A stretch of DNA of 64,000 bases from Cesiribacteraceae bacterium YIM B00369 (GCA_017948555.1 JAFMYY010000013.1:62344-126343), one strand, 5' to 3'. Positions 1-9,472 are shown, counted from the first letter of the stretch. Made by a program: numbers and translations. The notes: a model not told the origin generated them from the sequence alone.

Positions 1-2135
1 TTCTTTTCAATAGGGTTCAGGAACTCATTTTTGAAGAAGCTCTGGTTGCCCAGCAGGCCGGGGTTAATAAAGTGCATTTGCGACCAAAGGTCGAGCGTGC
101 TGTTTTCCAGCGGAGTTCCTGTAAGAATGAGGCGGTGGCGGCAGTTCAATTCTCTTACCGCTTTGGCAATGTTTGAGGTAGGGTTCTTAATTGCCTGCGA
201 CTCATCCAGGATAATGTAATTGAAATAATATTTTTTAAGTTCTTCTATGTCCAGGCGTGTTATGCCATAGGAGGTTAACACAAGATCGTAATTTTTGAAC
301 CTGCTTACATCTTTGTTCCGGCCGGTTCCTGTATATACATGCACCCTTAATGATGGGGTAAACTTACTGGCTTCCATTTCCCAGTTATAAATAAGGGAGG
401 TTGGCATTACCAGCAGGGAGGTGCCGGCCTGTCCGTTTTCTTTCTGGGCCTGCAGCATGGCCAGGGTTTGTACAGTTTTACCAAGACCCATATCATCGGC
501 AAGACAGCCGCCAAAATTGTACTTGTTCAGGAATTGCAGCCAGTTGTAGCCCGCTTTCTGGTATGGGCGCAGCTGCCCCTGAAATTTAAGGGGCAGCGGG
601 TAATCTTCAATCTCCTCAAAGCCACGCAGTTTTTCAAGTTTATGGCTTATGGTAACCTTAGCAAGGTTGCCATTTTGCAGATCCTGTACAAGGGCAAGGT
701 GATGCTTGCGTAGCATCATGCCTTCTTTTCCGTTCTTTGCTTCTTCGGTAAAAGCAAATAATTCCGAATAGTCGGTTAGCCACCTTTCAGGAATTACAGC
801 AATTTCACCATTAGGAAGTTTTATTTCGTGCTGCTTCCGCAGAATATATTTTCTTAGCTCGCTGAATTTTATTTCAAACTCACCAAAGCGAATAATAGCA
901 TATACATCAAACCAGTCGATGTTTTCGTTTACCTCTATGCTTATGTAGGATTCACCTACAAAATATCTTTTTTGGTCGGCCTTGCTTTGGTGGACCAGGT
1001 AGCCCTCTTCTTCAAGGAGCTGCCGGTTCCTGTTAAGCCAGTCAAAAGCTTTGGGTTTTGACTGAACGGCCCGTGCGTTCCTGAGCTCCAGCCCCAGTTC
1101 GCGAAGTTGCTTAATTACGGCCTTCTCTCTGTCCTGTTTCCTTTTTACCTTATGGAAGGTGTAATTGTCGCCATCCTGTTCCACGCGCACACTTGTTTCC
1201 GAAAGTTGTTCTGCTTTAAAAACATAGTCGCCGTACTGGAACGACAGGCTGAATACAATCTTGCCATCGTCAGCAGCTGTACTTTCGCTTCCGCTTTGCC
1301 CGCTAAAGTTGAGCTCTGCCACTGTAGCTGCAGTAGCAAGTTCCGAGAAAGTTACTACCGGCTTAGGTTCAAAGGTTTGGGTGTTTATGTAAAAGCCCTT
1401 TGCGTATACATCAAACTGGGCAATAAGGGGAGCTACAAATTTCCGGTAATAAGTGTCTTCTACCTTTTTAGGGATTTCAATAAACTTCTTGTTCAGGAAA
1501 GGCTGCAGCTTTTTACCGTCAACATCATTCTCAAAGCTGTAGAGCTTATAGTTCAAAACCATCCAAGCCGGCTCTTTGCAAATAAGGTAAGCTCCTTTGT
1601 ACTGGAACTCAAGCTTGTCAGGGCCATATTTTATGGTAGGGAAATAATGGGTATTGGTTTCATTCCTGCGGAAATGGAATAAAACACTGGCTTTGGAGGG
1701 CATTATTTCAATTTGCTTCCATGCAGGCTCTCCGTCGTTGCCCATTTCAAAAAGCATTTTCTCCCGGAGGAGATCCAGTATCTGAGACCGCTTGGTCTCC
1801 AGGTACCGCTCAATTTCTTCCTGGAGAGGCTTATTTCCTTTTTCAGGATCATAAACCTTCGTAAAAAATTCGTTTGGCTTTACCTTTTTATTGTAAAACT
1901 GCTTGATTACATGCTCCTGCTGTATGCTGTCCATGAGCCGGATGAGCTCATAATCTTTTTCATCCAGCCCCGAAGCAAATTCTGAAGCATTTTTAGAAGA
2001 AATATTCTGATGGAGAAATGTGAGCCTTCCCGTTTCATCCATCTGAACAACAAAAGATTCAAACAGGAAACCAAGGTACTCGTGTACAAACAAAGAGTAA
2101 ATTAACTGAAACGGTTGGGCGGTTGAAACTTTCAT
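1..2135 (-). CDS. SNF2-family DEAD/DEAH-box helicase, 3' part cut by window edge
   Basis: The reading frame starts at ATG 2135 and runs off the left edge, so about 711 N-terminal residues are visible and the C-terminal helicase lobe is missing. Residues 1 to about 450 form a long family-specific N-terminal region with no motif I recognise. The ATPase lobe follows: Walker A-like DDMGLGKT near residue 546, a Walker B box DESQ near 643, and TGTPLENS near 671. This order is typical of bacterial SNF2/RapA-like ATPases, which use ATP to move along DNA or strip proteins from it. The DNA or protein target cannot be read from the sequence. A 90-base gap separates it from the downstream end of the permease gene on the same strand, so the two may be cotranscribed. 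Confidence 0.93.
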   Translation of the reverse strand, partial: MKVSTAQPFQLIYSLFVHEYLGFLFESFVVQMDETGRLTFLHQNISSKNASEFASGLDEKDYELIRLMDSIQQEHVIKQFYNKKVKPNEFFTKVYDPEKGNKPLQEEIERYLETKRSQILDLLREKMLFEMGNDGEPAWKQIEIMPSKASVLFHFRRNETNTHYFPTIKYGPDKLEFQYKGAYLICKEPAWMVLNYKLYSFENDVDGKKLQPFLNKKFIEIPKKVEDTYYRKFVAPLIAQFDVYAKGFYINTQTFEPKPVVTFSELATAATVAELNFSGQSGSESTAADDGKIVFSLSFQYGDYVFKAEQLSETSVRVEQDGDNYTFHKVKRKQDREKAVIKQLRELGLELRNARAVQSKPKAFDWLNRNRQLLEEEGYLVHQSKADQKRYFVGESYISIEVNENIDWFDVYAIIRFGEFEIKFSELRKYILRKQHEIKLPNGEIAVIPERWLTDYSELFAFTEEAKNGKEGMMLRKHHLALVQDLQNGNLAKVTISHKLEKLRGFEEIEDYPLPLKFQGQLRPYQKAGYNWLQFLNKYNFGGCLADDMGLGKTVQTLAMLQAQKENGQAGTSLLVMPTSLIYNWEMEASKFTPSLRVHVYTGTGRNKDVSRFKNYDLVLTSYGITRLDIEELKKYYFNYIILDESQAIKNPTSNIAKAVRELNCRHRLILTGTPLENSTLDLWSQMHFINPGLLGNQSFFKNEFLNPIEK

Positions 2136-2225
2136 CTAAAAATCATGAAACAGGCTCGCAAATTAAGGAAAATAGCCTGAATAAGGTCAACAAACCGTTA
2201 AAATTATAAAAAGTTGTTAAAAAAC

Positions 2226-3449
2226 CTATATATTTCTTGAGGTGCTTGTTTTGGAGGCGATTGAGGCCGGCCTGAAAGATGCCAGGAAGGTGATAAGAAT
2301 AATACTTATGGCAGTAAAGATAAGATCTGTCAGTTCCAGTTCCACAGGATATGCGCTTTTTACCGAAGTTTGCATGCCCATGCCTACCAGACCAAAGTAT
2401 TCCTGGACAAGCACAATGGCTATTCCGAGAATAAGCCCGATTGCTGCTCCGGAAAAGGCAATAATAGCTCCCTCAGCCAGAAAAATTCTGTAAACCAGGC
2501 GCCGTGTGGCACCCATGGAAAAAAGAATAGCAATATCTTTCTTTTTATCTATTGCCAGCATAGTAAGGGCAAAAAAGATATTAAACGAAGCCACAGCCAG
2601 TATAAAGGTAAAAGCAATATAAACAAAGAGCTTCTCTATTTTAATGGCATTGAGGAGGCTGCTATGCTGCTCGTCGCTGTTCTGGACTACAAAGCCGGGT
2701 GGAAGGGCTTTTTTTAGCCTTTCCTGTACTTTGCCGATTGATATGTCCGGGGCCGTTTCTATTTCCAGGGCCGATCTCCGGTTTCCATAATCAAAAAGAT
2801 CAAGGGCAAAAGAAAGCGGCACGAAAATATAGCTGTCGTCGTACTGTTTTTCAATGCTGAAAACTGCTCCGGGCTTAATATTTTTCTGGTGGTAATATTT
2901 GGAAGGGTCAAGAGTGCCCGGCCTTACATTGCGCGGATAATATACCCTTAGCAGGTAAAAGTCATTTTCCAGGGAAACAGAAAGCTCGTTGCGCACCCCT
3001 GCGCCAATAATGGCCAGGGGAACACCTTCGTTCTTCAGCTTTAAGCTTCCCTGAACAATGGCCTGGTCGAGCCGGTTCTGTTCCATTACCGACTCACTTA
3101 CTCCCTTTATTTTTACTACCTTTTCAGCATCCTGGTATCGTACCAGGGCATTATCTTCTGCAACTTCGGTAATGCTGATAATGCCTTCCACTCCCCGGAT
3201 GGTTTGCAGGAGGTCATCGGTAAGCTCAAATGTCTTTCCTTTTTCCGGAATTATCCGGAGCTCAGCATCAAAGGTATTGTAAAGCGAACGGATAAGCCCC
3301 TCCAGTCCATTAAAAACAGATAAAACCACTATTAAAGAAATAGTGCCAACAGCCACCACCAGCATGGAGATGATGGAAATTATGTTAATAAATGTCTTTT
3401 TTTTACGGGAGCGAAAATACCGTCTTGCTATGAAAAAGGATAGGTTCAT
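2226..3449 (-). CDS. FtsX-like ABC transporter permease (LolC/LolE/MacB type)
   Basis: 407 residues. An N-terminal membrane segment (about 20-45, IINIISIISMLVVAVGTISL-like, after a basic FRSRKKKTF stretch) is followed by a large extracytoplasmic domain (about 50-265) and three further membrane segments (about 275-300, 320-350, 370-395). This is the FtsX/MacB permease layout of lipoprotein-releasing (Lol) and MacB-type systems, which work with a separate ABC ATPase. No ATPase gene lies next to it. Its ATG overlaps the rbfA stop codon (ATGA), which suggests translational coupling. A role in lipoprotein release is an inference from the family; a MacB-like efflux or cell-division role cannot be excluded. 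Confidence 0.9.
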   Translation of the reverse strand: MNLSFFIARRYFRSRKKKTFINIISIISMLVVAVGTISLIVVLSVFNGLEGLIRSLYNTFDAELRIIPEKGKTFELTDDLLQTIRGVEGIISITEVAEDNALVRYQDAEKVVKIKGVSESVMEQNRLDQAIVQGSLKLKNEGVPLAIIGAGVRNELSVSLENDFYLLRVYYPRNVRPGTLDPSKYYHQKNIKPGAVFSIEKQYDDSYIFVPLSFALDLFDYGNRRSALEIETAPDISIGKVQERLKKALPPGFVVQNSDEQHSSLLNAIKIEKLFVYIAFTFILAVASFNIFFALTMLAIDKKKDIAILFSMGATRRLVYRIFLAEGAIIAFSGAAIGLILGIAIVLVQEYFGLVGMGMQTSVKSAYPVELELTDLIFTAISIILITFLASFRPASIASKTSTSRNI

Positions 3450-3829
3450 TCGTCTTCTTCGTCCTCTTCCGGTGCCGGGGGTATATTTAGTCCGCTGATA
3501 AGTTTATCCATTTTTGAAGCATAATCGGCGGCTTCGTTAAGGTAAAAAACAAGTTCAGGAATGTGGCGTACATCTTTGCCTATTCTGCGGCCCAGGGCGC
3601 CTCTTACTTCTCCCTTGTGTTCATTTATATTCTGAAGTAACTCCGCCTGGTTTTGCGCCAGCATAAAGCTGAGGTCAATTTTGGCTACGCTCAGGTCCGG
3701 ACTCATGCGGACATTTGTAACAGTTACAAAAGTATTTTTTAAAAGGTGCGGAATATCACGTTGAAAAACCTCACTAAGCTCCTTTTGCAGGAGTCTTGAG
3801 AATTTTTGTTGTCTTTTGCTTTCACTCAT
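3446..3829 (-). CDS. rbfA: Ribosome-binding factor A
   Basis: 127 residues, the usual length. The protein starts with a basic RQQKFSRLLQKELSEVFQRD segment, followed by the KH-like RbfA core with VTNVRMSPDLSVAKIDLSF and the RIGKDVRHIPELVFYLNE block near the C terminus. It ends in an acidic tail rich in Glu and Asp. RbfA binds the 30S subunit and helps mature the 5' end of 16S rRNA, notably in the cold. The last four bases (ATGA) overlap the start of the permease gene. I infer that this overlap only couples expression, since the functions are unrelated. Confidence 0.97.
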   Translation of the reverse strand: MSESKRQQKFSRLLQKELSEVFQRDIPHLLKNTFVTVTNVRMSPDLSVAKIDLSFMLAQNQAELLQNINEHKGEVRGALGRRIGKDVRHIPELVFYLNEAADYASKMDKLISGLNIPPAPEEDEEDE

Positions 3830-3853
3830 ACTGCAAATATTGTATAATATTTA

Positions 3854-3882
3854 TTGTTTGTCTAAAATTTAAACTAATTTCG
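3854..3882 (+). promoter_or_regulatory. Possible Bacteroidota-type promoter for the polytopic membrane protein
   Basis: TTG at 3854-3856, an 18-base spacer, then TAATTTCG at 3875-3882, seven of eight matches to TAnnTTTG. It lies about 50 bases before the TTG start at 3934. One mismatch in the -7 box makes this tentative. Confidence 0.35.
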
Positions 3883-3933
3883 TAGCTGTTTGTGGTAAAT
3901 TCTGGTTAAAAAGTTTCTGCAATATCTTTTCCC

Positions 3934-5346
3934 TTGATAAGCTTCTTCAGACTTAACGATCCATACCGGATTATCGGTATTTTCATATTACTGCTCATTA
4001 TAAGGCTGCCAGCCTTAATGGGCTTCGTGCCCCTGCTTCAGCCGGAGCTGGGGTGGATGCTGCTGGGCGAGAATATTGCTTCAGGCGATACGCTCTATCA
4101 TGGAGTGTGGGACAATACAGGCCCTTTTACTGCGGCGGTTTACTGGCTCATCGATTTGCTCTTTGGCCGGTCGCAGCTGGCTTATTACCTGCTTTCGGCA
4201 TTTCTGGTGGTGGTGCAGGCCCTGGTGCTTAACCTTTTGCTTATAAGGCATAAGGCATATAATGAGAGCACTTTTGTGCCGGCTTTATTTTATATGCTGC
4301 TGGCCAATACCTTTTACGATTTCTTTACCCTTTCCCCGGTGTTGCTTTGTCTTACATTTCTTATTCTGGCACTGCGAAACCTTTTCCGGCTTATTTACGG
4401 GATAGGAAATGATGAGACCATCTTTTTCCTGGGGCTGTTTATAGGAATTGCCGCTCTGTTCTTTTTGCCTGCAATAGCCTTCCTTATATCCTTTATCTTT
4501 TCTTTGCTGATTTTTACAGGTACAAAGCCACGGCAGTATCTGCTTTCAGTGGTGGGCTTTATTCTTCCGTTTGCCGGAGTAATGCTATATTATGCCTGGC
4601 GAAACAAGCTTAACAGTTTTTACTGGCAGTATTTCCAGTCGCTGGAAATTCTTTCCGGCGATAACTACCTTAATTTGGTAAGTTTAATATTGGTGGCATT
4701 AATTCCGGGAATATTCCTGTTAATTGGCATTTACCGGTACAATAATTCCTATGCATTTAACAATTATCAGGTACGGCTGCAGCAAAGTTTATTTTATTAT
4801 TTGCTGATGGGGCTTCTGGCTATTTTCTTTTCGCCCGAAAGGTCAGCTTATCACTTTATGCTGCTGCTGCCGCCACTGGCTTTTTACATCAGTCAGTATT
4901 TTTTGCTGATCAGGAACCGGCTGAAAGGTGAGCTGTATTTCCTTGGCTTTGCCATCCTGCTGTTAGGCTTAAACTACAGCCTTTTAGCAGAGTCCATCCC
5001 ATACATTGGAGACTGGACCAACTTCAAAAATATTGAGGTGCAGAAGCGTCCTGAAGAGGAACTGGTAAGAGATAAGAAAATTGTGGTCCTTGGCGAAGAT
5101 TTAAGCCCTTACAGGAATGCTGCGCTTGCAACGCCTTATCTTGACTGGGGGCTTGCTGCTGAGCAGCTTACTCAGTTGAATTATTATGAGAACCTGATGG
5201 AGACCTACAAAAATTTTAATGCCGACCCTCCGCAGGTAATTATAGATGATGCCGGAGCTATACCGGCCTTGTTTGAAAGAATGCCCCTCCTGGAAAGCAG
5301 ATACGGGGTGTCGGAGCAGTACCCGCATGTTTACCTCTTAAAGTAA
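3934..5346 (+). CDS. Polytopic membrane protein, DUF6427-like
   Basis: 470 residues with about ten hydrophobic segments up to roughly residue 345. A soluble C-terminal region of about 110 residues follows. The N terminus MISFFRLNDPYRI and the LLQPELGWMLLGE stretch resemble a family of uncharacterised Bacteroidota membrane proteins (DUF6427). The topology is also reminiscent of glycosyltransferase-C-type proteins, but I see no clear catalytic acidic motif. The start is TTG at 3934, because no in-frame ATG lies upstream and the N terminus fits the family. The gene stands alone, divergent from rbfA. Function unknown; a role in envelope biosynthesis would be a guess. Confidence 0.8.
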   Translation: MISFFRLNDPYRIIGIFILLLIIRLPALMGFVPLLQPELGWMLLGENIASGDTLYHGVWDNTGPFTAAVYWLIDLLFGRSQLAYYLLSAFLVVVQALVLNLLLIRHKAYNESTFVPALFYMLLANTFYDFFTLSPVLLCLTFLILALRNLFRLIYGIGNDETIFFLGLFIGIAALFFLPAIAFLISFIFSLLIFTGTKPRQYLLSVVGFILPFAGVMLYYAWRNKLNSFYWQYFQSLEILSGDNYLNLVSLILVALIPGIFLLIGIYRYNNSYAFNNYQVRLQQSLFYYLLMGLLAIFFSPERSAYHFMLLLPPLAFYISQYFLLIRNRLKGELYFLGFAILLLGLNYSLLAESIPYIGDWTNFKNIEVQKRPEEELVRDKKIVVLGEDLSPYRNAALATPYLDWGLAAEQLTQLNYYENLMETYKNFNADPPQVIIDDAGAIPALFERMPLLESRYGVSEQYPHVYLLK

Positions 5347-5381
5347 AAAGTAAAGTAACTTAGCAGGGGAGATAAAAATAA

Positions 5382-5538
5382 AGAGGCTGTCTCAAAAGTC
5401 CAATATCTAATTTCATCCCAAATTTAATTCTGAATCAGGTCTTTGCCTTTAATTAAATATAATAATGGCCAGGCACTTATATTGCATTCAAAACCTATTC
5501 AGCATAAAAAAAGAGGCTATCCCTTCTGAGACAGCCTC
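5382..5538. repeat. Inverted repeat pair sharing AGAGGCTGTCTCA, about 157 bases across
   Basis: AGAGGCTGTCTCAAAAG at 5382-5398 matches the reverse complement of 5522-5538 (AGAGGCTGTCTCAGAAG) at 16 of 17 positions. The right arm is part of the rpiB terminator. The left arm has no hairpin partner of its own. The AT-rich DNA between them has no open reading frame. It could be a terminator half-copy or a small non-autonomous mobile element; the sequence alone does not decide. Confidence 0.55.
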
Positions 5539-5539
5539 T
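5504..5539 (-). terminator. Intrinsic terminator after rpiB
   Basis: On the minus strand AGAGGCTGT (5539-5531) pairs with a nearly complementary arm ending at 5512 and is followed by a run of seven T. It lies 12 bases past the rpiB stop codon. The stem sequence AGAGGCTGTCTCA recurs at 5382. Confidence 0.85.
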
Positions 5540-5550
5540 GATAAATTTTT

Positions 5551-5988
5551 CTAGCAGCTGATTTTTCCTACTCTTCTCTCGTGGCGGCCGCCTTCAAATT
5601 CAGTAGTAAGGAAAGTTTCTGTCATTTTCTCAGCCAGCTCCATGCTTACAAAGCGGGCAGGAATGCTCAGGACGTTTGCTTTATTATGCTGGCGTGCAAG
5701 TGCAGCCAGTTCCTCGTTCCAGCAAAGCGCTGCACGAATGCCCTGGTGTTTATTAGCAGTAATGGCTACTCCGTTTCCGCTTCCGCAGATGAGGATACCT
5801 GCATCTGAGCTGCCATCTTCCACGCTGGTGGAAAGCGGGTGGGCAAAGTCAGCATAATCTGCTGATTCCGCGCTGAAAGGACCAAAATCCTTAACTTCAT
5901 AACCTTTTTCTTCCAGGAACTTTACAAGCTTTTCTTTGTATTCGTACCCGGCATGGTCTCCGCCAATGGCAATTTTTTTGAATAGCAT
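5551..5988 (-). CDS. rpiB: Ribose-5-phosphate isomerase B
   Basis: 145 residues, full length for RpiB. The N terminus KIAIGGDHAGYEYKEKL is the family signature. It is followed by DYADFAHPLSTSVEDG and by ILICGSGNGVAITANKHQGI, which holds the catalytic loop with its conserved cysteine. The cytosolic enzyme interconverts ribose 5-phosphate and ribulose 5-phosphate in the non-oxidative pentose phosphate pathway. The C-terminal GGRHERRVGKI segment contains conserved phosphate-binding arginines. It is the last gene of a minus-strand run after glyA and tatC, with a 137-base gap to tatC and its own intrinsic terminator just downstream. Confidence 0.97.
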   Translation of the reverse strand: MLFKKIAIGGDHAGYEYKEKLVKFLEEKGYEVKDFGPFSAESADYADFAHPLSTSVEDGSSDAGILICGSGNGVAITANKHQGIRAALCWNEELAALARQHNKANVLSIPARFVSMELAEKMTETFLTTEFEGGRHERRVGKISC

Positions 5989-6125
5989 ATTAATTAGAAT
6001 TAATTAGTAGTCAGTAAATTATATTAAAATGCAGAAATCAGGTGTCGGAAATAATTATTCTCTCAGGTGCCGGATCAGGTATTTCTTAGCAGCCATATTC
6101 TGATATTTCACATTCAGAATTGTTT

Positions 6126-7034
6126 CTAAAACCGCTGATCCATTGGCAGGTTATCATTCTCTTCTTTTTCCTGTGCCTCCTTGCGGGCTTCGTAAAGCCT
6201 TTCTCTTTCCTCAAGCCGCTTTAATGCAGCGGTTTCAAGGCGTCTGTTCTTTCTTAAAATAAATGCACTTACATAAATACTTATTTCGTAAAGAAGCATA
6301 AGCGGAAGTGATATTAATGCCTGGCTTATTACATCCGGAGGAGTAAGTACAGCGGAAACAATAAGAATAATGACAATAGCCAACTTCCTGTAATCGCGCA
6401 TTGCCTGTGGGGTAGCTATTCCGGTTTTAGTAAGGAAATAGACCACCATTGGCAACTGGAACATAATTCCGCAGGTAAGCACCAGCATACTGAGTGTGGA
6501 TATATAGGAAGTAATATCAAACTCATTCAGGATGGAAGGATCTAGCTGGTAATTTGCAAGAAAGTTTATAGAAAGTGGGGCCACCAGATAGTAGCCAAAC
6601 AAAATGCCTAATATGAACAGCAGACTTACGAAGAAAACAGCTCCCTTACTTACCGATTTCTCATTATTATAAAGTGCCGGACTTACAAATCTCCATATTT
6701 CCCAGAAGGCATAAGGAAAGGCACAAATAATTCCGATGAGAAAGGAAGCAGTAAGGTGCATGGTAAACTGACCTGTCATTTGCCGGCTCTGCAGAATAAA
6801 GGGGAGCTTATCGATGCATAAAGCATCGGACCCTATTTGGGCACCCCACTCGCACAGCATGCGGTAAGTCCAGAAGTCTGTTCGGGAAGGCGCCAGTATT
6901 ATATGATGAAAGATAAAATCTTTCGACATAAAGGCAGCTACCGCAAATACCATTATAGAGGCTACCGAACGGATAATATGCCACCGGAGCTCCTCCAGGT
7001 GGTCAATAAAGGTCATTTCTTTTTCCTCAGACAC
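6126..7034 (-). CDS. tatC: Sec-independent protein translocase TatC
   Basis: 302 residues with six predicted membrane segments. The signature FIDHLEELRWHIIRS lies at the cytoplasmic N terminus; its glutamate and arginine help recognise twin-arginine signal peptides. FVSPALYNNEKS lies in the first cytoplasmic loop. The first periplasmic loop is longer than in Escherichia coli TatC and contains two cysteines, and there is a charged cytoplasmic tail of about 50 residues. The start is GTG 7034, because it adds the MSEEKE leader common in relatives; ATG 7016 is the alternative. TatA is not in the window. The gene follows glyA by 48 bases and is probably cotranscribed with it. Confidence 0.96.
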   Translation of the reverse strand: MSEEKEMTFIDHLEELRWHIIRSVASIMVFAVAAFMSKDFIFHHIILAPSRTDFWTYRMLCEWGAQIGSDALCIDKLPFILQSRQMTGQFTMHLTASFLIGIICAFPYAFWEIWRFVSPALYNNEKSVSKGAVFFVSLLFILGILFGYYLVAPLSINFLANYQLDPSILNEFDITSYISTLSMLVLTCGIMFQLPMVVYFLTKTGIATPQAMRDYRKLAIVIILIVSAVLTPPDVISQALISLPLMLLYEISIYVSAFILRKNRRLETAALKRLEERERLYEARKEAQEKEENDNLPMDQRF

Positions 7035-7082
7035 GCTTTCTTCTCCCTCTCTCTCGGTTTAAATTTGAACCAGAATTATTTA

Positions 7083-8399
7083 TTATTTGTAAAGCGGGAA
7101 TTCTTTCATCCAGCTGTTTACCTCGTTTTTCACTTCGGTAATAACCTGCTCGTTATCGTGGTTCATGAGCACTTTATCAATCAGCTCCACTACACGTGCC
7201 ATGTCGGTTTCCTTCATGCCGCGGGTGGTGACAGATGGTGTGCCTACCCTGATGCCTGAAGTTACAAAGGGAGATTTATCATCGAAAGGTACCATGTTTT
7301 TATTTACGGTGATATCTGCTTTTACCAGGGCATTTTCAGCAATTTTACCATTCAGGCCTTCTTTGCTGCGCAGGTCAATCAGCATCAGGTGGTTATCAGT
7401 GCCTCCTGAAATTAATTTATAGCCTTTTTCCACAAGGGCCTTGGCCATTGCTTTGGCGTTTTTTGTTACCTGGAGGGTGTAGTTCATGTATTCATCCGAC
7501 AGGGCCTCTTTGAAAGCGATTGCTTTGGCTGCAATTATATGCTCCAGCGGACCGCCCTGAGTGCCCGGGAATACACCTGAGTCGAGCAGGCTAGACATCA
7601 TGCGCAGTTCTCCCTTAGGGGTTTTTAATCCGAATGGGTTTTCAAAGTCTTCACCCATCATAATTACACCACCACGGGGGCCACGAAGGGTTTTGTGGGT
7701 AGTGGTAGTTACGATATGGCAATGAGGAATAGGGTCATTTAAAAGACCTTTGGCAATCAGGCCGCTGGTGTGCGAGATATCAGCAAGTAATAAAGCACCA
7801 ACTTCATCAGCAATTTCGCGCAGGCGCTCATAGTCCCAGTCGCGGCTATAGGCCGAAGCACCACAAATAATCATTTTAGGTTTTTCAGCACGGGCTTTCT
7901 CAGCTACCTTTTCCCAGTCGATGAGGCCGGTTTCCTGTTCAACGCCATAAAATACAGGGCGGTACAATTTTCCTGAAAAGTTAACCGGAGAGCCATGAGT
8001 AAGGTGTCCGCCATGCGACAGGTCAAAACCAAGAATGGTATCGCCCGGCTGGAGGCATGCAAGCATTACAGCGGCATTGGCCTGGGCACCTGAGTGAGGC
8101 TGTACGTTTGCCCATTCAGCGCCAAAAAGTTCTTTGAGGCGGTCAATAGCAAGCTGCTCCACCTTATCCACCACTTCGCAACCACCATAGTAGCGCTTTT
8201 CCGGCAGGCCTTCGGCATATTTGTTGGTCAACACACTTCCTGCCGCTTCCATTACCTGTGGTGAGGTAAAATTCTCAGAGGCAATTAATTCAATACCTCT
8301 TTCCTGACGTTCTCTTTCTTCTTTTATTAAAGAAAATATTTCTTCGTCGCGTGCAATAGTGTGTGCACTGGCGCTAACTAGAGTCGATTGGTTGCTCAT
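7083..8399 (-). CDS. glyA: Serine hydroxymethyltransferase
   Basis: 438 residues, slightly longer than the usual 415-430. It shows the substrate-binding [14 protein letters not shown] near the N terminus and [15 protein letters not shown]. The pyridoxal-phosphate lysine lies in [15 protein letters not shown]. The homotetrameric cytosolic enzyme converts serine and tetrahydrofolate to glycine and methylene-tetrahydrofolate, the main one-carbon supply for purine, thymidylate and methionine synthesis. It heads a minus-strand run with tatC and rpiB. A plausible promoter lies about 60 bases upstream. Confidence 0.98.
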   Translation of the reverse strand: MSNQSTLVSASAHTIARDEEIFSLIKEERERQERGIELIASENFTSPQVMEAAGSVLTNKYAEGLPEKRYYGGCEVVDKVEQLAIDRLKELFGAEWANVQPHSGAQANAAVMLACLQPGDTILGFDLSHGGHLTHGSPVNFSGKLYRPVFYGVEQETGLIDWEKVAEKARAEKPKMIICGASAYSRDWDYERLREIADEVGALLLADISHTSGLIAKGLLNDPIPHCHIVTTTTHKTLRGPRGGVIMMGEDFENPFGLKTPKGELRMMSSLLDSGVFPGTQGGPLEHIIAAKAIAFKEALSDEYMNYTLQVTKNAKAMAKALVEKGYKLISGGTDNHLMLIDLRSKEGLNGKIAENALVKADITVNKNMVPFDDKSPFVTSGIRVGTPSVTTRGMKETDMARVVELIDKVLMNHDNEQVITEVKNEVNSWMKEFPLYK

Positions 8400-8459
8400 G
8401 GTTAAAATTTTACTGTTATGAAAATGAAGTTGTAAAATTAAGAGTTGCTCCGCATATTA

Positions 8460-8489
8460 CCAACCTATTCTATACTGCATTCTATACAA
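8460..8489 (-). promoter_or_regulatory. Bacteroidota-type promoter for glyA
   Basis: On the minus strand TTG (8489-8487), a 19-base spacer, then TAGGTTGG (8467-8460), seven of eight matches to TAnnTTTG. The start codon of glyA is 60 bases downstream, giving a leader of about 50 bases. Confidence 0.5.
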
Positions 8490-8642
8490 TAAAATACAAG
8501 TTGACAGGATTATGCAGACAAAATCTCTAACATAAGCGTGCCGCCGGTAGTTCTCGTAATGGCTGTTAAGCTTCTGTTTTCTTCCGGGGACTTTGATTTA
8601 ACCGGAAATTTTACAATTTTAACATAAAGATTTTTCTTAAAA

Positions 8643-9371
8643 ATGATCAAAAAAAATTATCTGCCGGCCTGCTTCTTTAAGTTGTTATGGCTCAGTATGT
8701 TCCTGGTTTCCTGCGGCGACAGCGTGCATGAAGAGGGGAACGGAACCATAACCGAAGAAACCCGGAATGTGGGAGCCTTTTTTAATCTGGATATTGATGG
8801 TGAATATGAAATTGTGCTGCAGGAGGGTACTAATCCTCTTATTACAGTCCGGACGGATGAAAACCTGCATCAGTATGTGGAAACCAAATTAGATGGGAAT
8901 ACACTGAAGATCAGGAATGTTGAGAATGTAAAAGCAACCGGACATACGCAGCTGGTAATTACTTACCAGAAGCTTGAGGATATTATTCTGGGCGGATCTG
9001 CGAAATTAGCAAACCGTGGAGTATTTAATTCCGAAAAGCTGAAATTGCGGGTAAACGGAGCAGGAGTGATTGACCTGAGTCTTCAGGCAAGAGAGCTTGA
9101 TCTTAAGCTTTCAGGAGCCGGCTCTGTAAATTTGAAGGGAAAGGTAGATAAGCAGAAGCTGGAGCTGAGTGGGGCAGGTAACCTGGCTGCCTTTGAGCTT
9201 GAAAGTAAAGAATGTGAAATTGACCTGAGTGGTGTAGGTGGAGCGCAGATTTTTGTAACCGATAACCTGCAGGCCGAAGTAAGTGGTGTGGGGAGTATCC
9301 GCTTTAAGGGCGATCCCCGCAACATCAGCCGCGAGGTGTCCGGTCTTGGAAATATTGAAAGAGAGAAATAA
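8643..9371 (+). CDS. Head GIN-domain (DUF2807) lipoprotein
   Basis: 242 residues. The N terminus is a lipoprotein signal peptide ending in the lipobox LVSC (cysteine near residue 24). The mature protein has the DUF2807 putative auto-transporter/adhesin head GIN domain, seen as repeats such as LSGAGSVNLKG, LSGAGNLAAFE, LSGVGGAQIFV and VSGVGSIRFKG. These predict a right-handed beta-helix on the cell surface or periplasmic side. Members are common in Bacteroidota and their role is not established. The gene stands alone between divergent glyA and the stress-protein gene, so context does not suggest a function. Confidence 0.92.
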   Translation: MIKKNYLPACFFKLLWLSMFLVSCGDSVHEEGNGTITEETRNVGAFFNLDIDGEYEIVLQEGTNPLITVRTDENLHQYVETKLDGNTLKIRNVENVKATGHTQLVITYQKLEDIILGGSAKLANRGVFNSEKLKLRVNGAGVIDLSLQARELDLKLSGAGSVNLKGKVDKQKLELSGAGNLAAFELESKECEIDLSGVGGAQIFVTDNLQAEVSGVGSIRFKGDPRNISREVSGLGNIEREK

Positions 9372-9426
9372 AAAATCCGGACAGGAAGCAGTTATCCGGA
9401 AACAGCATTATTGCCATAGTGTAATT

Positions 9427-9472
9427 GAGGTGTGGCGCGGCAGAAGGCTGTGAAAGAGCCTCGCCACTCCTC
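9427..9472 (+). promoter_or_regulatory. Stem-loop in the gap before the universal stress protein gene
   Basis: GAGG-T-GTGGCG (9427-9437) pairs with CGCCAC-T-CCTC (9462-9472), ten pairs around one T-T mismatch, with a smaller GC-rich hairpin possible inside. No T-run follows, so it is not a standard terminator. It may be a structured mRNA leader or the processed 3' end of the DUF2807 gene. Confidence 0.45.

Noticed and set aside
1107-1682. 191-codon plus-strand frame inside the helicase region
   Set aside because: It is antisense to the SNF2 helicase, which has clear motifs in its own frame, and its translation has no family resemblance.
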